Shown: positions 23,074 through 35,300 of the stretch, one piece after another
Position numbering within the stretch: the first letter of the stretch is position 1
Layout of the letters: each line of letters starts with the position of its first letter
Assembly: GCA_948567375.1 (NCBI GenBank)
Contig: OX419762.1
Coordinates: forward strand, 19,398,727 to 19,462,726
Direction: 5' to 3'
Origin: Lunularia cruciata
Lineage: Eukaryota; Streptophyta; Marchantiopsida; Lunulariales; Lunulariaceae
Length of the DNA stretch: 64,000 nt
Program-made: the position numbers and the translations under genes
The notes under the pieces: generated by a model
Database searches by the model: none
What the model saw: the letters and a program-made list of their open reading frames with translations, nothing else
Told to the model about the DNA's origin: nothing

Positions 23074-23422
23074 CCAAGCGTTGCAAGACTTTGATTAGGT
23101 GCTCAAAGTGCTCCTCCTTGCTCCCATAGACACAAAAGTCATCAATGAAGTCTCTCACAAATTTCCCAATGAAAGGTTCAAATACCTTGTTCATGAACCG
23201 TTGGAATGTGGCTGGAGCATTGCAAAGCCCAAAAGGCATGACCTTGAAAGCGTAAGTTCCCCAAGGTGTGGTGAACGTGGTGAGTTGTTGATGCTCTGGT
23301 GCAATCTTCATTTGGTTGTATCCATTATAACCATCTCCAAAACTGTACCTCTCATGACGTGCAACCTCCTCCAAGATCTCATCAATGAAATGGCAATGGG
23401 TAGTAGTCCTTCTTGGTAACAA
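22976..23422 (-). pseudogene. Gypsy element 1 reverse transcriptase palm
   Basis: FTTPWGTYAFKVMPFGLCNA and FVRDFIDDFCVYGSKEEH are typical Ty3/gypsy RT motifs. The catalytic box reads FIDD and is intact. The frame is entered by a one-base insertion near 23388-23390 relative to the upstream frame ending DYYPLPF, and left by a frameshift before 22976. Confidence 0.92.
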
Positions 23423-25130
23423 AATTGAGCTTCTTGTAATTCACACATACCCAAAGCTTGCCATTCTTTTTCTTCACAATGACAATTGGAGACACCCATT
23501 CTGAATTCTCCACCTCAAAGATAAATCCAGCCTCCTTAAGCTTATCAATCTCCTCCTTCACAACCAAAGATATTGGTGGGCTAATGCGACATTGCTTTTG
23601 GCGGATTGGTCTTGCATGTGAATCCACCTCTATCTTGTGCTCCTCCAAGGTGACTTCCTTCAAATCCTTGTAACTAAAAGCAAATACATGGATGAACTTG
23701 CGGAAAATCTCCTCAAATCTCACCTTCTCCTCCTTGGTAACATTTAGACCATACTTGAGGGTAGATAACCTTCTCTCTACCTCCTCAAGTGTCAATGGTG
23801 ATTTATCTAGGTCCTTCAAAACCTCTGGCTTAGGTGCAAAATCCATAGCACACAAAGGATACACATCTAAATCAGATTCAGATTCATCCTCCTCCGTGGA
23901 AGTCTCCTCTTCCATGCTTGTGTCCACACCTGAAGCTCCTTCTTCAGAATCTGATTCCCAATAATCAGAAGATGGTGTATCTGAATGTGAAGTGTTAGTG
24001 GTGTTAGTCACAGGAACTGTGACTCTATGGTTTGATGGCCCAATCCTCAAGTACCCTTTGTGCCATCGATCAGTTGTGCGTGCTGCTCTCAACCATGGCC
24101 TCCCAAGAAGTAAGTCATAGCTTGAATCCTTCAAGACTTGGAAAGTCATGAGATTTTGAACTCCCATAACTGAAACTACCACTTTATCCATCACTCCTAC
24201 TGGTTGAACTTGTTGCTTGTTTGCCATGCTCACCACAAATGTTGAAAGTCTTGAGGGTATCATACCCAACTTCTTCATCAACCTTTCTGACATGGCATTC
24301 ACTGCTGATCCTCCATCAACCAATGCATCCTTGATGTTGTGACCATTCACTCTCACATCAATCTTGGAGGCATATTCACAAGCCTCCCATGGTGTTGGCT
24401 TGGCATCCACCACCCTCATTGATACCGAAACTTTTGCCTTCTTCTTCCTCTTGCTCCTTGTGGAACTCAAACCACCTCTAAGCTCCTTTCTCAAGGTAGG
24501 GTTCAAAGCAATTAATTGGCCCACTGTGATGTTAGCCTTGTGACTACCAACATCCTCCAACACATTGTAGTTCCATTGTTGCTTTGAGATCAAGAAGTCC
24601 TCCATCCCCAACTTCTTCCTTGGAGTCTTTGTTGTTAATGGTGTTGAGATGCAAGTGCTCCTAGTAGACATAAGAGTATCCTTGCTTGAAGTAAATCCTT
24701 GAGAAGAGTGAACATCCTCTGCAAAACGAGCTCTCTTCTTCTCTTGTGCCAAAAGCTCCAAATTAAGACCCTTGGAGTTTGAGCACTCTCCCTTCTCATA
24801 CTTGCTCTCAACCACATCTATGGATGCTATCCACTTACCTTTGTTGGGATTAGGAGCCACTTGGGTTTCACTACCTCCCTCTTTCCCTCTATTGGCTCCC
24901 TCATAACCCCTTCCTCCATGGTAAGTGGAATTTGGGCAATTCCTTTGGATATGGCCTCTTCCTCCACAACCAAAACAATTTCTATCATTGAAATTGTTGG
25001 CTGGTTGGCCTCCTCTATATGGATATTTTCCATAACTCCTAGGCCCTCTCCCTTCATTCTGATCCACCTCTCTCTTCTCCCATAGTTGCACCACATTGAT
25101 CTTGAGATCCACAAGTTGTTCTGTGATGGT
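23382..25130 (-). pseudogene. Gypsy element 1 zinc knuckle, protease and RT N-terminus
   Basis: In the same frame as gag, after one in-frame TAA. It contains a CX2CX4HX4C knuckle (CFGCGGRGHIQRNC), a Lys-rich linker, then protease with ALVDGGSAVNAMSERLMKKL as active site (D-G-G-S variant) and YDLLLGRPWLRAA. An acidic linker (23860-23950) follows. The RT start is WVSPIVIVKKKNGKLWVCVN. About 576 codons are uninterrupted, so the copy is fairly young. Confidence 0.92.
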
Positions 25131-25820
25131 TTAGAGTGGATCTTTTGGTGGAGGTGCAAGAACTGGAGCAACTACTACTTGTGGTGCAACCCTTGTCACC
25201 AAAGTATCAGAAGTTCCACCATACTTGTAGCCTTGAGGAGGATGCACAACCTCCTTCACCACCGAATCACTCTCATCCCCTTCCAAACTCTCCTCCATAT
25301 GAATTGCGATCTTGATAGCTTCATCCTTGGAAGAAGGTTTCTCATATCTCACCTTGCTTCTAATTTGTGGTCTCAACCCTCCCACAAAATTCTTGGTGAG
25401 CATGGCCCCTATGCCAATCATTGTAGTCTCCACATTATCCCCACCCTTCCTCAACACTATGCAAAATCTGGACTCTAACTTTTCCACTCTTTCCACATAG
25501 ACTCTCACTTTCTCTCCATCTCTTTGCTTGAGAAATGTAACCTCACTCATCAATCTCTCATAACTCTCATCAAGAAGAAAGTTCTCAATGAGTGCTGAAG
25601 TCAAAGTCTCCCAAGACTCTTCTTCCCCATCTCTCCTCTCTCTCTTTTGGTATTCTGACTCATACCATGTAAGTGTTGCATCCTCAAAGAAATCTGGTAA
25701 TAATGAGGCCCACTCATTCTTCCTCCTCTCATTTTTTCCTATGCAAGCTCTCTTGAAGTCTCTCACAAAGGCCTCCACATCTCCTCCATCCTTGCCAAAG
25801 AAAACTGGAAGTTTCCCCAT
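25131..25820 (-). pseudogene. Gypsy element 1 gag
   Basis: 229 codons starting MGKLPVFFGKDGGDVEAFV, with the retrotransposon Gag core WASLLPDFFEDATLTWYESE and LIENFLLDESYERLM. The ATG at 25820 is the first in the frame. A TAA at 25131-25133 cuts gag before its own zinc knuckle, which continues in frame. A continuous gag-pol ORF was therefore probably broken by a point mutation rather than by a programmed stop. Confidence 0.9.
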
Positions 25821-26058
25821 CTTAACCCCTCACTATCTTTCTTTTCTCTCAAATTTTATTTTTTTCTCTTTTCTTTTCTCTCACTCTATTACTAATAGAG
25901 TATATACATGACTAACACCATCTGAGAATAATCCACTCTAGGGAACAAAAAAAGTTCAGGTTGCTCCAAGATTTCTATAGCAACATCAAATCCTAGAGTG
26001 TATATTAATCTAACTCTCATGGATAATTTATCCATAAGTTGAAAGATTATCTCCATCA

Positions 26059-26475
26059 CTAATCTTGAGAACTAGCTGATGAAGGTGGTAGTATTTCTAT
26101 AGCTGTACTAAGACTCTCTCCAAGATCCTTCACCAAAGTCTCCAAAAGTGATTTTACTCCACTACACTCATGTCCTTTTGGAAGTCCTTCAACTCCACAA
26201 ACCTCACACAACTCCTTGGTCTTAGATCTTCTTCCTCCCAAACTTGGTGAAGAAGGTCCAACATGTAAACCCAAGTCCAGTAAGCCTCTCCTTTCTCTCA
26301 ATCTCTTGCTCTCAAAGGTCAATGGACATGAACTTGCCTTATGTTCCTTCTCTCCACACAAAAAGCACTTAGACTCACTCTTTCCTCCAAGTGGTGTAGG
26401 TTTTTGGATCCTCTCAACACTCTCTTCAAATTCTATTGTAAACTCTCTTTTCCTCAAATCCACCCCTAAAATCAC
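26059..26475 (-). CDS. Extra zinc-knuckle ORF upstream of gag (gypsy element 1)
   Basis: 138 codons without a stop lie between the PBS and gag on the coding strand. The protein contains CFLCGEKEHKASSC, a perfect CX2CX4HX4C knuckle, and a second Cys/His cluster CEVCGVEGLPKGHEC. It ends EILPPSSASSQD. No ATG opens the frame here: the first codon is GTG and a TAA lies just upstream. It may therefore be the 3' part of a longer ORF whose upstream half (26477-26692, another frame) is shifted. Some plant gypsy lineages carry an additional ORF before gag. Whether this belongs to one of them is not shown. It could bind nucleic acid like Gag, but that is inference. Confidence 0.55.
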   Translation of the reverse strand: MILGVDLRKREFTIEFEESVERIQKPTPLGGKSESKCFLCGEKEHKASSCPLTFESKRLRERRGLLDLGLHVGPSSPSLGGRRSKTKELCEVCGVEGLPKGHECSGVKSLLETLVKDLGESLSTAIEILPPSSASSQD

Positions 26476-27370
26476 CTCAAACCCTTAGGGAACCTTGCAT
26501 AATCTCAATTTCCACTCTTGATGACCCTCCATGTTCCCAAGATGAATCTAAACACTCAAACATGTTTTTTGTTGATCTCAAACTCCTCATGCATGAGATC
26601 TCCACTCTGCAGAATTGACCCTTCCTCACAATGTCACTAAAATATCCCAACCTGTATGTCACAGTCCTCTGAAATTTTTCAGACTTGATCACAACTCTAG
26701 AGCGTCCTTCCCTGCAAAATTTCAGATCTTTTCATCAAGCCATTTGGCCTAGACACCTTTCTATTCAGCATCCATATTTCAGATTTGGTCTGAAAACCAC
26801 CCCACTCACTTCAAAAACTCAAAACTCCTTGCGCAAGAACGATCTCTCTCTAATTTTTGTGGCAGCAGGTATAATACAATGCACTCAATTTTCTTGGAAA
26901 TTTTCAGGACAATTCACTGAAAATTGAAGAAATGGCGGACTCTGTACAATTTTCCAGAGAGCATGCAGTTGCGGTAGCACTTTACCCTATCAACTTTCAA
27001 AAATTCTAGCCCAATGCGCATAGTAGCTCTCACAATAATTTCAAGGGTGCTAACTGAAAGATAACCCAAGCTATCATGTGTAGAAATTTCAAGTCCAGAT
27101 CTCAAACTTGAGATTTTGCCCAAAATCACCTTAGTCCCCAAAATCTGCAATCCACCTCACACAATCTCTCCAATTCCTCTCATGTGTACAAGATGTACAA
27201 AATCACCTCAAAGATATCATAATGAACTACAGGGTATAAAAATGGATCTTGGTTCTCTAACATAAGTTCAGCCCTCTCCTCTCCTAATGTTCTCTCCAAG
27301 TGAGCTCTCATAGCCTCCTTCTGCCTAATGTAGAATTGAACGCGGAACATTATCTTGCCTTCTAGAGAGG
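26476..27370 (-). other. 5' leader of gypsy element 1
   Basis: The region between PBS and the extra ORF. Short minus-strand ORFs lack recognisable motifs. Confidence 0.6.
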
Positions 27371-27387
27371 TCCCGGAAACGGAACCA
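27371..27387 (-). promoter_or_regulatory. Primer binding site, tRNA-Asp-like
   Basis: In coding orientation TGGTTCCGTTTCCGGGA resembles the tRNA-Asp-type PBS of plant gypsy elements (TGGCGCCGTTGCCGGGGA) with a few differences. It lies 4 bp inside the 5' LTR. Confidence 0.7.
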
Positions 27388-27391
27388 AAAA

Positions 27392-28082
27392 TATGAGCCG
27401 GCCTGTCTCTCACTCAAGATGAACCTCTTATGGCTATTATAGTAGCGCACCATGGACTAAGAAGTCAAGGAACCCAAACTCCATCATACTCCTCCAAGGC
27501 TAACACTCCAAGACTCAAGACATTGATCACTAGAGAGCTCAATGAGAGAGATATAGTTGCAAAGGAAAGGATGATGAGTACCTCCTCACCCCTTGTTTAT
27601 ATACTTGTGAAATAGTTATGTACCAAAGTTACTAATTACCGTAATAACTCAAGTTACTAGACTAAAAGTCAAGTAAAGTCAAAAAGTAGAAAGGAATATC
27701 CATTCACATGGGCATATTCCCCTAAGCATGTGGTCTTATCTTGACCCAACCACTAAGTCAAGGATTCCTTCACATGGGCTATCCTTGGACTAAAGAAGAA
27801 TCCAAAACAAAAAGGCTTGCGGGCCCAAGAGTTCTCAACTCTTTTCTCAAAGCCAAACACCTAAGAATAATACCAAGTCAACACACTAAAATCCAAAATA
27901 GTGGAGTTCATCTTTTCTACTTCCTCTAAAGTAAGGTCCCCTCTATCTTAGTTATGACTAACTTTAGCTAACCATGACTAATATAGAACCATCCTTTCTC
28001 TCTACATAAATAATATCTCTTAAGTACTTGTAATACCAAGGTAAATATCACAATACCATACACATGCACAAATGAGTGTCAT
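27392..28082 (-). repeat. 5' LTR of gypsy element 1 (family A, copy 4)
   Basis: Partner of 20268-20959. Terminal bases are slightly decayed (TATGAGCC for TGTGAGCC, GTGTCAT(A) for GTGTTACA). The AGGAC outside (28083-28087) repeats the left flank. Confidence 0.92.
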
Positions 28083-28087
28083 AGGAC

Positions 28088-28911
28088 AAACTGGGAGCAC
28101 AAGTTAGGGAGCACCACCTCTGGAGGAGATGTGAATTGAGAGCCTCTCAAGATGGTTTCTTCACATTCAAGAACCTCCTTGGCCCCAACTTTACATAAAT
28201 TGGGATTTAAATCTCCCAAATTTACCAAAGCTTGTGGAGTAATGTTTGCTCTATTCCCAACATGGCTTCCATTCTAGCAAAATGTGTGCATATACCATTC
28301 AATTTTTCATCTATGGTTCTCCACCCTTTGCCATGTTCCTTTTTGGTGAACCCTTCTCTAGTAGATTTTTTTTCAACTCCCAAGCTTCTTTGTACAATTT
28401 CATATATCTCAACCATTCCTTGTACAGTCTATCACTTGTCATAGAAGTAGGAAATTATTGCACTTCCCAAACCAAAAATGTGGCCATGCTAAAAGGAGTG
28501 AATTTTTGAATGGGTTTTCTGTAATTCCCACCATGAATCTATGCAAAAATGATAAAAGTCTTCCAAATAATCCAAAATTTGGCCATAATGGTGGGTTACT
28601 ATCCGGAATTGTTTGTGCTCCTTTGTTTTGCTAGGCATGGAAGACACCATCCTCATCAATTCTCCAAACTTCCCTAATGATTGTATTGGTTGCAAATCCA
28701 AATGTGAGTCTAAAAGTCTTGGTTCTAAATCCAAATGTGAGCTTGCAATGCAATCTTGTACTTGATCTCCCATTGCATAATTTTTGATGTCCTTTTGGAG
28801 TAAAATTTCTTGACCCTCAATCAATTTGTTAGTTGCCACCAGGCGGCAGGGATAATTTTCCATAACTCTTGATCTCCCTTGCCACACTAATCTATTGAAA
28901 AGAACCACCAC
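28088..28911 (-). pseudogene. Unrecognised minus-strand ORF relic right of gypsy element 1
   Basis: 28911-28489 reads without a stop (LVATNKLIEGQEILLQKDIK, QFRIVTHHYGQILDYLEDF). A second piece at 28416-28222 (VEIYEIVQRSLGVEKK, GICTHFARMEAMLG) follows after frame changes. The family is not recognised. Its position suggests that gypsy element 1 inserted into this locus and that 19727-20003 is its other half. Confidence 0.35.
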
Positions 28912-31900
28912 AATTCAAACTACTAAACCCACCGCTTAGTTTATTGACATGTGATAGGAGAATTAGCACACACCGATGAAATGTACACTGATGGTTGAAT
29001 CTAGTTCAAACAGTTTTGGGGGAGGGAGGCATGTTTGGAGCAAGCTGCCAAAAATTCTCACAAATCACCCTCCAAAAAACATGGCAACCCGATCGGTAAG
29101 CCAAGTTACCTATTTTGACTAACATTTATTTTGATATGACACACCTAAACATCCATAACAACTTGCCAGATATTTATAAATGAACACATCTTGCACTAAA
29201 TATCCGTTACACCTTTAATGAGGGATTCAATTATTAGCACTTCATCACATTACAGAGTTCACTAAAATAGTTATGAAGTTTGTTATTTATCCTGGACATA
29301 CGCGTCAAATCAAGTTCTGAAACCCCTATTGTATTGAGTTTAGATTGTAGACTTCTATGGACCTGCTATGAACCAACTCTAAACTCCACGTGTGTGCAAA
29401 AGTGAGATCTTAGCAAACCTTTACATTGATTTTGGACGAGACATAGTACATACGTTACTTGTGCTGATTTATTGGATTGAATTATTGAATATTTGATGCA
29501 GTATTTATTGGATTCTGGCCTTGGATAAACCGCTATCAGCTCGAGAAAGATGTCGAACCAGGATTACTGCCCCACTCAATACCTGGAGTAATAAGTGGTT
29601 GATTCCATCTCCATTTCAATGTAGGAGTCATATATGTGATACGTGACACACAATTCGCAGTAATATGTGATCGCAATACATTTCTTACGTCCAAGAACAT
29701 CAACAAGTGAAGTCAAATCCTTCTTTCAGGAAGCCTTGCACAATGGTAGCCCCATGTTACAGTATTCATCATTATCCATCGCTATGGTTGCTTGGCTTGT
29801 GTTTATCTTTTTACAATCAAATCGTTCAGACTTAAAACACAAGCCCTTCTACATTTTACGACGAGAATGGATTGCATGTGCGCGTGGGTACCGAAAATAG
29901 ACCACCATAAAGCTTGATGTTCTCACTAAGATTATTGTGCATTTATATCACCATTTTGAAGGGGTTCCTTACGGGGCAGTATGAAATTCCATGCAGAGGA
30001 GGGGGCACTCTCTTTGGTTATATTCACATTCTACTATCGACAACACGTATCAATTAGTTTATAACAAGCTCAGGTCTTCAAGCAAGAAGCAGGGCACCTC
30101 ATGGAATAAATAAATTAACGTCAAAAGTAATGGCACAGCCGAGAATAATTACAATAAAAATATTCAACACGACTAGAATCTTCTTTTCAACTTATCACAC
30201 GTACCATTGAAACATCTCTACCACACCATTAAAGAATAAAACTACATTTTTCTTAATTTTATAGATGATAGGGGGATTTTTCCCCTCCTATGCTTTGGAA
30301 CCCTATTTCTGTTTTTCTTTGGGACGACTTTGCCTCGTGCTCTTTATTTCCTTTCCCACTTGTTTGTACTTTGTATTCCTATCCGTTTTTCCTTCGTGGT
30401 AATATATATATATCCAGTTTTCAAATGTTGCATCCGACCCCATGCTCGGAAATGTGACTTACATAATCTAGGAGCACAATTTTGGCATTTCAAGCGTCTC
30501 TTATTCAGTCTAGATAATACGTGGTTCAGTCTAAATAGAACCACAGTGAGAGATCTTACCTCTCATCAAATCTCGCATTGATCGATAGCATCGATAGCAT
30601 CTCTCATGGATGCTATCGAGATGCTAACAGCAGCATCAATGAAGGATGTTAACACAGGTCACATCTCCCACCGCGGTTCTATCTAGACTGAATCCCGCTT
30701 TTATCGTTTGGATTGTCGTCTATGGCTTGATTGATGGCCTTCCCTTCCTTTCTTCACCTTATCGTTTGGGTTTGTTTTATATGGGCGGATTGATGGGTTT
30801 CGATGCCGTTACATCTTCTGTTCCTACCTTATGTGCATCAGTTAGTATTTTCAAACTCGGAAAGAGACAGCAACTAACACTTGTATGGGTTGAAGGCTTG
30901 TACTCCATTCTTGTCTCTATCCTATGCCGCACCAGTTATTATTTTCCAAGTGGAAAACTAGCAAAATGAGAACCCAACCCCATGAAACAGACATCGCGTG
31001 CTTATCTGCATATTTGAGAGTGGTATCCGGATGTTTAGACGTCGTTCGTGTCCTCCATGTAGAAATTTCAATGAATAAAATGTATGTACCCAGCACTGTC
31101 CTCAAGTTGCCATTGTAACTCGAGGGACAATGGAACATATCCTCTGCACATGCTTCATGTCATCATGTATAACTTTTCAAATCTTCCAATTCACGCGTCG
31201 ACATGTAACATATACATGTACTTCAGTCCTTTGTTTGTCAAATTTTGATCAATGATAGGGCCGTGCATCATCGTGCGCAAAATATTTTTATCGTATGCTG
31301 ATTATATCAGATAAACATGTAGTCATGCCAATACATACAGCTGTGGATGTAAACGTGCACTGGAGTTATGTTATGTATCTATGAATGAATGATATATCGA
31401 GAAACTCACACTATGTACTCATATCATGTATAGCTTCCCACAAAACAACTGTTTAACTCGACCGTCTACAGACTAATTCTTGTTCAATCGAATACCAAAT
31501 CCATCATCAACAAGGTGAGACTCAGTTTGGTCAGCCGCGTCCTTATGAAGGAAACATACCGGTTCCCGGAGTAATGACTAAAGACGCGACCACCATACAC
31601 TAGTTCTATGAAAATCGTAGAAAACAATAAAACGAAAGGGGTGAATTACGGGAACTGGCAAGAACGAGAACTCGACATATTCAGTGATGGAATCCAGAAC
31701 CCGTTTGACCTGACCAGCTCCGTACCCACGTCTGAATAGTGGATATAATATGCAATCTCAGGCATGATTAATTGAAAGGAGATGGATGGCTGAATATAGC
31801 GCTATCATGTCCAACTTCTGTACAGCTTCGGACAGTAACCACCTTATGAGTGTCACAGACTAACGTCGCAGACTAAGTGTCGCTTTCATACAGGTCCATC

Positions 31901-32363
31901 TATCGTACCCTCTTGCCCACAAGGTCGCATCTAAAGGTCCCTACCGCGAACTACAGGTTCGGGATATCTAGTGAGTATTTTGGAATTTGAAATTTGGATT
32001 TGGAATTTGAAAACAATTTTAGACTGATCAAGTTTGAAACAATGGGCTATTTCTAAGTCCCACAACAGTCCAACAAAATTAGTCTTAACAAATTACAACG
32101 TCGTGGGAATTCATTACTCGAGCCTTCAATAATGTCAGGCAATTCAGTATTTTAAGTTCCATTACTTTTACAAATTTACATCAAAATTAGCTTGGATCCT
32201 TGCTAGTCCTGTCATGGTCAGGACTCCAATCCCGGACTTCACCACGTACTCTTGTCAGGGATAAATGGGACTGGGACAAATGTACTAAAACCACCCAAAA
32301 CAAGCAAATTTACAGGCAGTGTAGACTTAAGTACAGAAACAGAAAAGATTTACAGGATGTCCG
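28912..32363. other. Intergenic sequence downstream of the host gene
   Basis: No convincing gene. Base composition is more balanced than in the transposon regions. A perfect hairpin lies at 30591-30619. The 31660-31745 segment resembles intron sequence of the neighbouring gene (near 34100). ORF 30646-30969 has no domain and is not supported. Confidence 0.5.
30591..30619. repeat. 11-bp perfect hairpin
   Basis: TCGATAGCATC pairs perfectly with GATGCTATCGA around a 7-nt loop. An extra ATCGATAGCA copy directly precedes it. Confidence 0.8.
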
Positions 32364-35300
32364 TCAGAAGAACTCCCACTTTTTGTATGTTTTTTCCACA
32401 ATTCCGCCACCAGTTCTGATGGCAGAATTTAGCTTGTCCACAGCTGGAGGCACCCCCCAGAGTGCAGGCATTGCAACTGTCATGATTAGCTTTTCGTGCA
32501 GCCCCCCAGAAGTCTCTTTCTCTGCAACCACCACCTGCAAGAAGGAAGACATCTCAGATTGAAGAGAATACACAATCTAGAGAGGAGGTGACCAAAATAC
32601 GCACATAAAAATGTGACGTAAGATTTTACAATATAATGTGACTTTGGAATATTATGATCAAAGCAGGAGTACCTCGCCACCGAGCTCTAGAACAGTATCT
32701 TCAACTACGTCGCTCAGCATTTCAATTGATCGGCAAAATCCAAAGACGCAAAATCTCCGGCTCATGTCCAGGCCCTGTAGAACAGCATCAATCCACCGTC
32801 AACTCTGCACTACTGGTATAACTTGCAGAGAAAAGCTCTCAGCTACCCTTCCTAAGCAAGACAACGTAAACCTGGAAAGACCTCCAGGGATGAAGCGGTC
32901 TCAAGAATCAAATCTGTATGCTGGACAGGTTAATTTAGTGGATATCTTCTTGTTGGCAAGCCAAATTCACTTGTAATCTATCTCTTCTTCAATTTCAAAC
33001 CCACAGGAGTTAACCTTTCAAACTGGATAAACTCTACCATGATGCGTAAAGTATATTGGCAGCAACAGTAGAAGGAACGCAAAGCAGCTGCAGAGATCGA
33101 TATACGCTTTATCTAAATCCTCTATCCTGAAATCATGGACTGGAATGAACTACAACATACGTTGGTTGCAGCAATATCAAAGACAGCACCGAGACATAGT
33201 CCCTGCTTCGGATCCATGTAGTCCTCCTCACGGTATCGCCTTAACCTGTTCAATTGCTTTTTCTATAACAAGTCACATACCAAGAATTTCTTATCAGGTG
33301 AAATGCTTAATAATGGCAATACAAGCACTCTTCCCTAGAATACTCCCCCCAGCAACCACTTATAACCCGTAGAGTTTGTGGTTTAAGCATCACAAAGAAA
33401 TACAGGGTTTTTCACATAGAACTAAGAGGGAACGAAAACTTGTGCCTTCCGGTGCAGCTGATAAACGGAGACATATTTGAGAATAGGGAGCAGAAGCCGT
33501 TTATAGGACGTGGGATCCAGAATCAACTTAAGACCGAACCGGACACATGCATATGGAAAACGCAAGCAAGAAAGGCATGCAAAATGAAAGGAAGGTAATC
33601 TAAGCAAGTAAATACAGAGTGGAACATAAGCGAAATCGTCAGAAAGCAGAAGCGAGACTTTGACACATTCCACGAGCATGCACGGTGAAAATAAGTGGCA
33701 TCCATGTGAGAAAGGAAGCGAGCCCTGTCGAGCAGATACGAAGGAAAAGGAAAACAAAGGGAGACCATCGAACAAGGGAAAGCAAAGGGAAACCATCCAA
33801 CGAGTAGAAAGCAGATCGGAAGTGAGTGATGGCTGGGCTGGAGCGAACTGTGATAGGTTTGATTAGTGTAAATCACATCATGCTCTAAGGTAGCAGTCAG
33901 ACTGTCCATAGTAAGCCTGCACGGAAGCACACACGACTACATCAGTGCCCCACGTAGTGCACAAGTAGCTGGGCAAATGCCAGTACCCCTCGTACCTAGC
34001 CGGAGACATATTTGAGCAATAGGAGGAGAAGCCGTTTGAAGAACGGGAGGATCCATAACCCATTTTATGCGAACTGAATACATATTTTGTTATGATATAC
34101 AGAACCCGTTGTAAACAACCAGGTTCCATACCCTCGTCTGACAGGACTGACCCTGACATACGATGGTAACCCAGTAAAAGATCGTCATAACTGTCATACA
34201 GGTAAGTCTGCATACAGGGGTTAGTATGATGTTTGTGATGCATAGGTACCTGCAGTACACTTAGTGCGAGCAAGTCAAAACTTGTGATAGAAGCATGACG
34301 TGGTGATAGCATGCGGAGGATGTCAGTGGACACGACATGGACTGCCCCAGTCTCTAAATTTATGAGACGCCCCCGAAGTGTGTATGAGGACTGGGATTAA
34401 CCCTTGTAAGCTCTATGTCACCATGCGTCCGTCATCCCTACGAAACACAATAAGGAAGAACCAGTCTTTTCATAGTAAGTCTGCACGATGACACCCACGA
34501 CTTCGTCAGTGCCATGCGGGGTGCCAAGATAGTCGGAGAAATAGCCTATTTTTTACACCATAATTTCTGTACTGAAAATTTCCCAAATGCTTACCCTGAT
34601 TTAACGATTGGGCCAATTCCAGTATGTTATCATAAAAATTCTGGTGATAATTAGAGAAGGTGGATCAGAGACAAGCTCGCACACATGAATGCAGAATAGG
34701 ATTGCAAGAAGTACGGACTCACGACTTCCAAAACAGCATCCATGAGTACTTTAAAAGACAACAAAGACGTGTAAGTCCAATCAAAGTTCTCCATGTTGAA
34801 AAGACTATCGAGTTTTTCTACCTTGTACCTCTCCAAACAAACCAATCTTGTTAAGAGAAACTGCCCAAGGAAATAAAAAGGTGACTTCCAAATCAAATAT
34901 AATAAATAAAATAGAAACAAGATAAAATCGTATATCAAAACGACTTCTGGCATCATCAAAAGGAATAGGTCTGCTTCTTCTATTCTGTTATAACTGAACA
35001 GTAAGGACGATGAGTCAATGCATTCAGATAGCTCATACAACATACAAAATGAAGTAGACTCCTAAATATTCACTTTATAAGATTGAAGTCCTACGCTGGA
35101 CTCTTACATTTTTGCCGCCAGACCCAAGTAAACCTAAGATGTATCTACATTTATGTACCACTATGCTATTCAAGCTCAAGGCATTCTTTAGTTTACACAA
35201 TGTAGAAGCTCTAAGGCTAGTCAGAGAAACAAAAGCTTGTAGGACTACGATGTAAGTTTACCGTCAGAGGCTTTTGCAGTCTTTCGCAACATCCCACAAA

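Larger units (their letters stand above)
20268..28082 (-). mobile_element. Ty3/gypsy element 1, near full length
   Basis: About 7.8 kb with two ~692-bp LTRs, PBS, an additional ORF, gag, protease, RT, RNase H, integrase and PPT in gypsy order, flanked by AGGAC target-site duplications. Defects are three in-frame stops and two frameshifts. LTR divergence of about 3% by eye indicates it is the youngest element here. Confidence 0.93.

Noticed and set aside
16063-28082. Copies 2 and 3 of the family A LTR as the two ends of one element
   Set aside because: The DNA between them is plus-strand gypsy element 2 and unrelated sequence with no PBS or PPT facing these LTRs; copies 3 and 4 instead flank PBS, PPT and a complete domain set with AGGAC duplications.
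30646-30969. 107-codon hydrophobic ORF
   Set aside because: No domain, unlikely start context and no neighbouring exons; length is within chance for this less AT-rich region.
33422-33930. Overlapping minus-strand ORFs of 124 and 135 codons
   Set aside because: They lie inside intron 4 of the host gene, overlap in two frames and coincide with the duplicated intron blocks.
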